Positions 1-6,154 of a stretch of DNA of 7,169 nt are shown piece after piece; positions within the stretch are counted from its first letter, which is position 1; each line of letters begins with the position of its first letter. The DNA is from Acetobacteraceae bacterium. GTDB lineage: Bacteria > Pseudomonadota > Alphaproteobacteria > Acetobacterales > Acetobacteraceae. Location: NCBI GenBank assembly GCA_027311485.1, contig DAICYU010000208.1, positions 1-7,169 on the forward strand. The letters are read 5' to 3'. Both the position numbers and the translations under genes were made by a program. The notes under the pieces are model-generated. The model saw only the letters and a list, made by a program, of their open reading frames with translations. It was not told where the DNA came from and searched no databases.

Positions 1-440
1 ACGACCCCATCGACTATACGCTTGGTCCGCGGGTTTTCCGGGCGGCCGAAGCGCAGGGCATTGAGGTTGGCGATGGGACGTGCCCCCATGGTGAACACAT
101 CGCGGAGGATGCCGCCAACGCCCGTTGCCGCACCCTGATACGGTTCGATGAAGCTCGGGTGGTTGTGGCTCTCCATCTTGAAGACGGCGGCGAGCCCGTC
201 ACCGATATCGACCACGCCGGCGTTTTCTCCCGGGCCATGAATGACCCACGGCGCCTTGGTCGGCAACTGCTTCAGCCAGACGCGGCTGGATTTGTAGCTG
301 CAGTGCTCGGACCACATGACGCTGAAGATGCCGAGTTCGGTCAATGTGGGCGTCCGGCCCATGATCGAGAGGACGCGGCCGTATTCCTCGGCACTGAGGC
401 CGAAGCTACGGGCTAGGGATTCGGTGACTGCGGTCTGCAT
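1..440 (-). CDS. purL: Phosphoribosylformylglycinamidine synthase II, large synthetase subunit (N-terminal part; gene runs off the left edge)
   Basis: PurL uses ATP and ammonia delivered by PurQ to turn FGAR into FGAM, the fourth step of de novo purine synthesis in the cytoplasm. Only the first 146 codons are present; the family is usually about 730-740 residues in this small-PurL form, so roughly one fifth is visible and the missing part lies outside the window. Diagnostic motifs are SEHCSYKSSR (residues 44-53, with the conserved His46), GPGENAGVVDIGDG (69-82), FKMESHNHPSFIEPYQGAATG (around 87-107) and GARPIANLNALRFG (119-132). The ATG at 438-440 gives the family's normal N-terminus. No Shine-Dalgarno precedes it; the start lies 9 nt after the purQ stop, so translation is probably coupled to purQ. 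Identification rests on recognised family motifs and is very secure. Confidence 0.95.
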   Translation of the reverse strand, partial: MQTAVTESLARSFGLSAEEYGRVLSIMGRTPTLTELGIFSVMWSEHCSYKSSRVWLKQLPTKAPWVIHGPGENAGVVDIGDGLAAVFKMESHNHPSFIEPYQGAATGVGGILRDVFTMGARPIANLNALRFGRPENPRTKRIVDGV

Positions 441-449
441 GCGCGCGGT

Positions 450-1133
450 TTACGCGGCGGCGAGCGCTTCGAACAGCGGCTTTCCGTCATTGCCCCCCAT
501 CAGCGGGTCCACAAGGTCCTCGGGGTGCGGCATCAGGCCGAGAACGCGGAGGTTCTGGCTGTAGATGCCGGCGATGGAGCGGGCGCTGCCGTTGAGGTTG
601 ACGTCCGGCGTGGCGTCGCCGGCCGGGGTGGCATAGCGGAAGGCGACGCGGTTTTCGTCCTCAAGCCGGTCCAGTGTGGCGTCGTCGGCAAAGTAGTTGC
701 CGTCGCCGTGCGCCATGACTGCGCGGAAGGTCTGCCCCTTCTGGTAACGGTTGGCGAACACGGTATCGGCCCGCTCGACCCGCAGGTGACAGTCCATCGA
801 CAGGAACCGCAGTGAGGCGTTACGCAGCAGGGCGCCGGGCAGGATGCCGGCCTCAGCCAGGATCTGGAACCCGTTGCAGACCCCCAGAATATAGCCGCCG
901 CGTTCGGCGTGGGCCTTCACCGCGCGCATGATCGGCGACTGTGCGGCCATGGCGCCGCAGCGCAGATAGTCGCCGAAGCTGAAGCCGCCGGGGATGACGA
1001 CAAGGTCGATGCCGGTCAGGTCGGTGTCCTTGTGCCACAGCATCCGCGGCTTTGTGCCGAAGGTGGCTTCAAGGGCGATGGCCATGTCGCGTTCCCGGTT
1101 GATACCGGGGAAGATAATGATGGCGGGGGTCAT
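450..1133 (-). CDS. purQ: Phosphoribosylformylglycinamidine synthase I, glutamine amidotransferase subunit
   Basis: PurQ is the class I glutaminase of FGAM synthase: it hydrolyses glutamine and channels ammonia to PurL in a PurS/PurQ/PurL complex. The 227-residue length is normal for the family. The N-terminus reads FPGINRERD (8-16), followed by the oxyanion-region motif IPGGFSFGDYLRCG (47-60). The nucleophile elbow is GVCNGFQ (84-90) with Cys86, and the His-Glu pair is in MPHPED (201-206) as His203 and Glu205, so the catalytic triad is intact. It precedes purL by 9 nt in the same direction. The ATG at 1131-1133 matches the family start; the upstream Shine-Dalgarno is poor. purS, often immediately upstream in alphaproteobacteria, is absent here; the upstream neighbour is a transporter ATPase. 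The product is essentially certain. Confidence 0.97.
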   Translation of the reverse strand: MTPAIIIFPGINRERDMAIALEATFGTKPRMLWHKDTDLTGIDLVVIPGGFSFGDYLRCGAMAAQSPIMRAVKAHAERGGYILGVCNGFQILAEAGILPGALLRNASLRFLSMDCHLRVERADTVFANRYQKGQTFRAVMAHGDGNYFADDATLDRLEDENRVAFRYATPAGDATPDVNLNGSARSIAGIYSQNLRVLGLMPHPEDLVDPLMGGNDGKPLFEALAAA

Positions 1134-1261
1134 GTTATCCGCGGGAGAGAGTTTGATTTTATCCGATATAGCGTGATTGCCACGATACGGCGAGGGATGG
1201 TGTGCGGCTTGCCGGGGTTTGCCGACAGTTCGCGTCGTGGTTGGACCGGGGCGGTTTGCGG
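1134..1261 (-). other. 128-bp intergenic gap between the transporter ATPase and purQ
   Basis: This is the largest gap in the window. It contains no reading frame resembling PurS (about 80 residues, which would need about 240 bp) and no hairpin followed by a T-run that would end the transporter transcript on the minus strand. Its half next to purQ is relatively AT-rich and holds a weak sigma70-like candidate, listed separately. The half next to the ATPase carries a short imperfect direct repeat, CCGGGGTTTGC at 1212-1222 and CCGGGGCGGTTTGC at 1246-1259, of unknown meaning. Confidence 0.6.
1156..1183 (-). promoter_or_regulatory. Weak candidate promoter for purQL
   Basis: On the minus strand a -35-like GTGGCA (1178-1183, 4 of 6 to TTGACA) is followed after 16 bp by TAAAAT (1156-1161, 5 of 6 to TATAAT). 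Initiation about 7 nt downstream would leave a leader of only some 16 nt before the purQ ATG. A 4-bp inverted repeat (CGTG/CACG, 1172-1184) overlaps the -35, but it is too short to call an operator. The position is sensible because purQL needs expression independent of the sugar transporter. The match is within what chance would give in an AT-rich patch. Confidence 0.3.
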
Positions 1262-2818
1262 TCAGTGGATCGCTGCATACATGATCTTGTCCTCAGTAGC
1301 CTCGGCCGCATCGAATTCCGCGACGATCCGCCCGAGGCGGGCCACGAGGATACGGTCGGATATGGCCAGCACCTCGGGTAAATAGGAGGAGATCACGACC
1401 ACCGCCTTGCCTTCGTCGGCCAGCCGCCGGATCTGGGTATGAATTTCCGGGATGGTGCCGACATCAACGCCCCGGGTCGGCTCGTCGAAAATGATGATTT
1501 CGGGGTCCTGCACAAGCGATTTGGCGATCACGACCTTCTGCTGGTTGCCACCGGACAGCTCAACGATCTTCGCCTTGCGTTGTAGCGCACTGATTTTCAA
1601 GCGCTCGACCCAATAGTTGGCGAGCTTGCCGCGGGTCGCTCGTGATATCAGCAGCCGCCATCCCGCGCGGGTTGCCAGCTTGCCGATATACACGTTGTCA
1701 TCCACGACCATCGTTTCGAAGAAGCCGTTCAGCTTACGGTCCTCGGTGATATAGACGATGCCGTCATTGATCGCTTGTTTGGGGACCTTGTAGCGGATCG
1801 GCTTGCCGTGCAGCCGGATGGTGCCGCCGTTGATCAGGTTTCGCTTCAGCGCACCATAGATGATCTTGGCGATTTCGGTGCGGCCGGAGCCGATCAGGCC
1901 GGCGATGCCGACGACCTCACCCGCATAGACTGAAAACGACATGTTCTTGACGATCGTGCCCATGGTGACGTTTTCGACCGTGAGCACCTTGGCGCCCCGT
2001 TCGCGCCGCCGGCGCGGTTGGCCTTCCTGGTGCGAGTAGTGGGTCTGGCTGATGTCCCGTCCGATCATGAATCGCACCAGCTTTTCGCGCGTCATGTCCG
2101 ATGTCCGGGCGCTGACGACCAGCTTGCCGTCGCGCAGCACCGTTACCCGGTCGGAGATTTTCAGCGATTCCTCAAGCGCATGCGAAATATAGATGATGCC
2201 GACGCCGCGGCTGCGCAGGTCGCGCACAAGGTTGAAGAAGTGCACGATTTCTTCGGGCGTCAGGCTGGCGGTTGGTTCGTCGAAAATGATGACGCGCGCG
2301 TTGTTGTAGATGGCGCGGGCGATTTCCACCATCTGGCGCTTGGCGGTGCCGAGCATGGCGACGGGGGTTGCGGGGTCGACGTGGAAATTGAGGGATTGCA
2401 GGAGCTGTTGTGCCTGGATGTTCAGGCTGCGGAAGCGTGTCAGAAGCCTTTCGTTGCCAAGTTCGATATTCTGCGCTGCAGTCATGGTGGGAACCAAGCT
2501 GGTTTCCTGGTAAACCATGCAGATGCCCGCGGCGAGTGCGTCGCGCGGGCTGTCGAATTTGGCCACCTTGCCGTCCACGTAATATTCGCCCGAGGTCAAC
2601 TGGATGGCCCCGGCGATGGCTTTGCACAGGGTTGATTTCCCGGCACCATTTTCGCCGACAAGCGCGTGGACCTCGCCCGCGAAGAGGTCGAAGTTCACAT
2701 TCTCAATCGCATGAACGCCGCCGTATATCTTGCTGCCGTTAACGATCCGCAGGACCGGCTCGCCGCTGCGGCGCGATGGGGCCGCCTCATTCCGAGGTGC
2801 TGTCAATACGTCGTTCAT
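1262..2818 (-). CDS. Sugar ABC transporter ATP-binding protein with two fused nucleotide-binding domains (RbsA/MglA/XylG type)
   Basis: This 518-residue cytoplasmic ATPase would power the permease encoded two genes upstream. Domain 1 (about 22-255) has Walker A GENGAGKST (55-63, Lys61), Q-loop Gln104, Walker B VIIFDEP (176-182, Asp180/Glu181) and H-loop His213, but its signature is LGTAK (156-160) instead of an LSxGQ form. A basic linker (269-277) leads to domain 2 (about 278-510). There Walker A is the family-typical degenerate GLIGSGRTE (307-315, Arg313 for Lys), the signature is canonical LSGGNQQ (421-427), Walker B is IIIFDEP (441-447), and the H-loop reads ISSYLPE with Ser for His. Thus one composite site (Walker A1 with signature 2) looks competent and the other looks dead. 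The start is the ATG at 2816-2818, overlapping the previous stop as ATGA and preceded by AGGAG. The exact substrate cannot be read from the sequence. Confidence 0.95.
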   Translation of the reverse strand: MNDVLTAPRNEAAPSRRSGEPVLRIVNGSKIYGGVHAIENVNFDLFAGEVHALVGENGAGKSTLCKAIAGAIQLTSGEYYVDGKVAKFDSPRDALAAGICMVYQETSLVPTMTAAQNIELGNERLLTRFRSLNIQAQQLLQSLNFHVDPATPVAMLGTAKRQMVEIARAIYNNARVIIFDEPTASLTPEEIVHFFNLVRDLRSRGVGIIYISHALEESLKISDRVTVLRDGKLVVSARTSDMTREKLVRFMIGRDISQTHYSHQEGQPRRRRERGAKVLTVENVTMGTIVKNMSFSVYAGEVVGIAGLIGSGRTEIAKIIYGALKRNLINGGTIRLHGKPIRYKVPKQAINDGIVYITEDRKLNGFFETMVVDDNVYIGKLATRAGWRLLISRATRGKLANYWVERLKISALQRKAKIVELSGGNQQKVVIAKSLVQDPEIIIFDEPTRGVDVGTIPEIHTQIRRLADEGKAVVVISSYLPEVLAISDRILVARLGRIVAEFDAAEATEDKIMYAAIH

Positions 2819-3936
2819 GACGTGACTCCTGCTTTGGCGAGGATGACGCGGCCGCTGCCTTTGGAGACGATGACCAGTCCCTGCGCCACCTCCCGGACCG
2901 CCGTTATGCCGTGGTAGCGTCCGCCGACGCGGCTGTGCAGGCTTTCGATTGGATCGCCATTTGCATCGATTCGAACGATCAGCCCGTAGGAGCGGGGCGG
3001 CGCCCAGGGCTTTTCAATGCCGAGCGCCTTGATCGAGCCGAACTGCATTGGCTCGTGGCAGTGGTTCGTGGTGGCGAGCGCCGGGGCAACCCAGCGGGAT
3101 GGCGGGATGGTGCGAATCATTGCTTCCCGGTATTCATCCTCCCGCAGGACAAATTCCACCAGATGCGTGCGGACGGCGAACATAGCGAGCCAGAAGCCGC
3201 CACCCGATGCGGGTGCAATGCGGGCGGGATAGCCGGCGAGATTGTTCAGCACCACGGTTGGCCGCCCCAGAACGCTGCCATTGATCGCCGTTCGGCTGAC
3301 GCGATGCTTCCAGCTTTCGGTGAACCAGAGGCCGGCGCCATCCGGCGTGATCGAAAGGCCGTTCGGATAGTACAGATCTCGGAGCAACACGTTTGGCGAA
3401 TCCAGGTCGGGACGGCACGTCAGGAGGCGACCAAGATGGTTCTTCGCCATCAGGTCCCTGCACCAGTCGTCCGGTTCGTAAGCAGTGGTTCCGTCGGTCA
3501 GGAAGATCGTGCCGTCGGCTGCCGCCGCGACACCGGTCAGGCAGCGAAGTGGCTGGTCCTCGGCCTGACGCAGCCAGGTCTGCCGTCCATGCGCGTCCAC
3601 GGCCGCGAGACCGCGGCCGGAGACGCAGACCAGAACGCGGCCGTCCGGGTGCACGCCCAGGCCACCCACATTGGCCTCGAACGTCGCGAAGACGGTGCGG
3701 TTGGTGTAGCCGTCGCCGGCCAGGCGATACACGATCCGGCCGCCGGAGACATACAACGCGCCGTCCGGTCCCTCGGCCGCGTCGTCGGCACCGGGGATCG
3801 GCTCTCCGATGGAAGGCAGCGCATCCAGTCGGTTGTTGGGGCTGATCGCGCCATCCATCGCGGGGATCGCGTTCTGCTCACGGTTGCGGAAGATGATCTG
3901 CTCGAGATCGCGTTTGATATTGGTGAAAGCGCCCAT
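2815..3936 (-). CDS. Free-standing SMP-30/strictosidine synthase-like beta-propeller protein, probable pseudoenzyme
   Basis: This 373-residue protein has no signal peptide or membrane segment, so it is expected in the cytoplasm. It is a paralogue of the propeller fused to the upstream permease: the two align through GRLLTC (169-174), YYPNGLSITPDG (189-200), LAGYPARI (233-240), GGFWLAM (246-252) and a closing blade near 317-368. This is the strictosidine synthase-like/APMAP/paraoxonase fold, whose characterised members are calcium-dependent lactonases or arylesterases. Of the calcium ligands known from PON1 (Glu53, Asn168, Asn224, Asp269, Asn270), I place the equivalents at Asp51, Thr134, Asn192, Ala238 and Arg239. 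Only the Asn192 position is strictly kept, so catalysis is doubtful. The ATG is 3 nt after the fusion gene's TAA, in the same frame, with only a weak distant Shine-Dalgarno (GGGA, 13 nt away), suggesting reinitiation. It overlaps the ATPase start by ATGA. A sensing or scaffolding role is inference. Confidence 0.85.
   Translation of the reverse strand: MGAFTNIKRDLEQIIFRNREQNAIPAMDGAISPNNRLDALPSIGEPIPGADDAAEGPDGALYVSGGRIVYRLAGDGYTNRTVFATFEANVGGLGVHPDGRVLVCVSGRGLAAVDAHGRQTWLRQAEDQPLRCLTGVAAAADGTIFLTDGTTAYEPDDWCRDLMAKNHLGRLLTCRPDLDSPNVLLRDLYYPNGLSITPDGAGLWFTESWKHRVSRTAINGSVLGRPTVVLNNLAGYPARIAPASGGGFWLAMFAVRTHLVEFVLREDEYREAMIRTIPPSRWVAPALATTNHCHEPMQFGSIKALGIEKPWAPPRSYGLIVRIDANGDPIESLHSRVGGRYHGITAVREVAQGLVIVSKGSGRVILAKAGVTS
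2826..2830 (-). promoter_or_regulatory. Ribosome binding site of the ATPase gene
   Basis: The minus strand reads AGGAG, 7 nt before the ATG at 2816-2818. It lies inside the last codons of the upstream propeller gene and fixes the start at the ATGA overlap (2815-2818), implying coupled translation of the two genes. It is the strongest Shine-Dalgarno in the window. Confidence 0.85.
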
Positions 3937-3939
3937 GGT

Positions 3940-6090
3940 TTAATGCCGGTCCCGCCGCTTGCTGCCCCAGTAGGCCTCGTACCCTGTCCAGGCCTCGTCG
4001 ACGCCCTCCAGCTTGATCCGTCCGATCCGGTTGTTCTCGAGTCCGCCTAGGTAGAGATAGCCCTTGTGCTCGCGCATCGATGTCAGCGTCGAATGGGAGA
4101 TGCCGCTCGGGTCCCACCACGAGCCCAGGACTTCGCCCTGTTCGGTGAACTTGAGGACGCAGCCATGATTCATGCCGGGTGCCAGCCACTCGTCGATCGG
4201 CACCTGCTTGACCATGCGTAGCCGCAGGCCGGGATTGCGCATGGCGAGATCGAAGGCGGGCGAGCGAATGCCGACAAGCGCCAGCCAGTAGTTGCCGTCG
4301 GATGCGCGGTTGATGTTGTCCGCCAAGCCAGGGAGATCGTCGATCAGGATTTCCAGGCTGCCTTTTCTTGGCCCTTCGATCCAGTAGCGGAACACCTTGC
4401 ACAGCGACGTGCTGGCGATCAACACCGACTGCCCGTCGTGGGACACGCAGATGCCGTTCGGGAAATAGAAGTGGTTCAGCACGGTCGACGTCTTTTTTGT
4501 TGCTGGATCGTAGCAGACGAGACGGCCGTTTGGCCGGCCTTCCATCACATCCAGCGTGTTGGTGGTCATCTCGTACCGCGTGGTGCAGTCGCTGAAGTAG
4601 ATCTTGCCGTCGGGCGCTATATCGAGGTCATCCGCCATGCGCAGGCGGGAGTCGTCATTGAGCTTGTACCAGGTCCGGTTGGTTTCATCGGTGACCTTGA
4701 AGACCGCGCCGTCTGGCTTGATGCCGTAGACTCCCATGCCGGCGACGGCCACGATCAGGTTCTCGTCCTTGTCGAACTGCATACCCAGCGGCCGGCCGCC
4801 GATATGGGCAAAGACTTCCCGCTGTTCGAAATTGGGGCCGGAAAACCGGATGATGTTGCCGTCGCGGGTCGAGCCATACACACGATCCTGCCGGTCAAGG
4901 ATAACGTCCTCGGGCCCCTCGATCTGGTCGAGGCCAATGGCTTGAGCGTTCACCAGCCGGTCGTTATGCGCGTAGGGGGAACCGCTGCCGGCTTCGATCG
5001 ACGGCGCCGGCGACAGCGTCAGTTGAGCGGGATTGACATAGATCTTCTGCGCGACCTTTCCGCGATTTTTTGACCATTTCACGTCGATGCCGACAGCAGC
5101 CAGCAGGATCAGTCCGATGACGGCTGAGGTGACGTAGCCTGGGATACCCATGCGGACCAGGCCATTGGTGAGCATAAAGACGATCAGGCCGCCGATCATC
5201 GCGCGCCAGACGGTGCCCTTGCCGCCGGCCAGGGACACCCCGCCCAGCACGACGGCGGTCAATGCCTGGAACTCCCATCCGACGCCGGTTGTCGAGTCGG
5301 TGCTGTTCTGGCGCGCCGCGTAGAACACGCCGCCGGCGGCGCACAGCGTGCCCGATATAACGTAGGTGGCGAACAGCATGCGTTCGACCCGGATGCCGGC
5401 GTGGCGGGCGGCTTTGCGGCTTGCGCCGATGGCGGTCAGGTGCCAGCCATAGCGGGATCGGCTCAGCAGGATGTGCCCGAAGACCAGGACACCCAGCAGC
5501 ACCGCGGCATTGATGGGAACGCCGAGGACGTTGCCTTCGCCCATGTAGTCCCAGGCATCGCTGTCCACCGTCGTTGTGGCGAACACGGTGGCGAAACGCT
5601 CATTCAGGAGATTGACCGAGGCGCGCAGGATGATCAGCGTGACCAGTGTCGTCAGGAATGGCCTGGCTTTCAGGTAGCCGATCAGGATGCCATTGGCGGC
5701 GCCGATGACTGCGCCGGTTGCCAGGGTTGCCAGGATGACGCCCCAGGTCGGAAAGCCCAGGACGTAAAGGTAGAACAGGGTGGCGAAGTTGCAGGCGGCG
5801 AAGATGGCCCCGACACTCAGGTCGATGCCACCGCTGATCAGGCTGATTGCCATGCCCAGCGCGACAAAGCCGAACTCGGCATACAGCCGCATAAGCGAAC
5901 TGATATTGGCGGCCGTTCGGTAGTCCGGCATTGTTACCGTGAAATACAAGGCCAGCGCGATCATCACGGTGAACGGGATGACCGGCTCAAACCACTGCTT
6001 CAGCATCAGCTCCGACAGCAATAGCCGCGGTGAGAAGCTGGAGCGAAGCCGGGTGGAGAACCCGGTGAAGTCCGAGACTGTGGTTGACAT
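3940..6090 (-). CDS. Sugar ABC transporter permease (RbsC type) fused to a C-terminal SMP-30/strictosidine synthase-like beta-propeller
   Basis: This 716-residue fusion is twice the length of a normal RbsC-type permease. Residues about 35-337 are a BPD_transp_2 permease with roughly ten hydrophobic segments, the motif SGGIDLSVGA (86-95), a cytoplasmic coupling-loop region (219-236) and VVLGGVSLAGGKGT (280-293). A basic stretch KWSKNRGKVAQK (338-349) follows the last membrane segment and predicts a cytoplasmic C-terminus. After a linker (about 350-385) comes a beta-propeller (about 386-697): EGPEDV (391-396), ADDLDIAPDG (486-495), FPNGICVSHDG (543-553), PGLADNINR (587-595) and YLYLGGL (678-684). 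PON1-type calcium ligands map to Glu394, Asp487 (Asn in PON1), Asn545, Asp591 and Asn592, so a metal site is plausible. No other permease gene is nearby, so it probably forms a homodimer. The ATG has a good GAAGG 7 nt upstream. The reaction and substrate are unknown; a lactone or sugar acid is only a guess. Confidence 0.9.
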   Translation of the reverse strand: MSTTVSDFTGFSTRLRSSFSPRLLLSELMLKQWFEPVIPFTVMIALALYFTVTMPDYRTAANISSLMRLYAEFGFVALGMAISLISGGIDLSVGAIFAACNFATLFYLYVLGFPTWGVILATLATGAVIGAANGILIGYLKARPFLTTLVTLIILRASVNLLNERFATVFATTTVDSDAWDYMGEGNVLGVPINAAVLLGVLVFGHILLSRSRYGWHLTAIGASRKAARHAGIRVERMLFATYVISGTLCAAGGVFYAARQNSTDSTTGVGWEFQALTAVVLGGVSLAGGKGTVWRAMIGGLIVFMLTNGLVRMGIPGYVTSAVIGLILLAAVGIDVKWSKNRGKVAQKIYVNPAQLTLSPAPSIEAGSGSPYAHNDRLVNAQAIGLDQIEGPEDVILDRQDRVYGSTRDGNIIRFSGPNFEQREVFAHIGGRPLGMQFDKDENLIVAVAGMGVYGIKPDGAVFKVTDETNRTWYKLNDDSRLRMADDLDIAPDGKIYFSDCTTRYEMTTNTLDVMEGRPNGRLVCYDPATKKTSTVLNHFYFPNGICVSHDGQSVLIASTSLCKVFRYWIEGPRKGSLEILIDDLPGLADNINRASDGNYWLALVGIRSPAFDLAMRNPGLRLRMVKQVPIDEWLAPGMNHGCVLKFTEQGEVLGSWWDPSGISHSTLTSMREHKGYLYLGGLENNRIGRIKLEGVDEAWTGYEAYWGSKRRDRH

Positions 6091-6097
6091 CGCGCTA

Positions 6098-6102
6098 CCT
6101 TC
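6098..6102 (-). promoter_or_regulatory. Ribosome binding site of the permease-propeller fusion
   Basis: The minus strand reads GAAGG, 7 nt before the ATG at 6088-6090. It lies just downstream of the intercistronic hairpin, so the fusion gene can be translated independently of the binding-protein gene. It supports this ATG rather than a later one. Confidence 0.75.
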
Positions 6103-6110
6103 GATTTGCG

Positions 6111-6139
6111 CGCGGTCGCCGCATGCAGCGGCGGCCGCG
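6111..6139 (-). promoter_or_regulatory. GC-rich intercistronic hairpin between binding-protein gene and permease gene
   Basis: On the minus strand CGCGG, one C/A mismatch and CGCCGC fold back on GCGGCG and CCGCG around a TGCAT loop, giving 11 base pairs in a 12-position stem. It starts 15 nt after the TAG of the binding-protein gene. No U-run follows, so it is not a canonical intrinsic terminator. In comparable operons, such as malE-malF of E. coli, a stable intercistronic hairpin protects the upstream binding-protein mRNA and lowers downstream expression. That role here is inference. Confidence 0.65.
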
Positions 6140-6154
6140 GCTCAGGGCGGATTG

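Noticed and set aside
450..1133. PurQ N-terminus reads INRERD where Bacillus-type PurQ has SNCD
   Set aside because: Ile/Leu-Asn-Arg variants are, as I recall, common in alphaproteobacterial PurQ, and the catalytic Cys86, His203 and Glu205 are intact.
1172..1184. Inverted repeat CGTG-ATTGC-CACG overlapping the candidate purQ -35
   Set aside because: Only four paired bases; expected by chance and unlike the known E. coli PurR operator, so it is not listed as an operator.
1205..1261. Possible transcription terminator after the ATPase gene
   Set aside because: Only 4-bp stems can be drawn and no T-run follows on the minus strand.
2911..4050. Plus-strand open frame of 379 codons opposite the propeller genes
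   Set aside because: It is antisense to two well-supported genes, spans their junction, has no recognisable domain, and is the kind of open frame GC-rich coding DNA produces on its complement.
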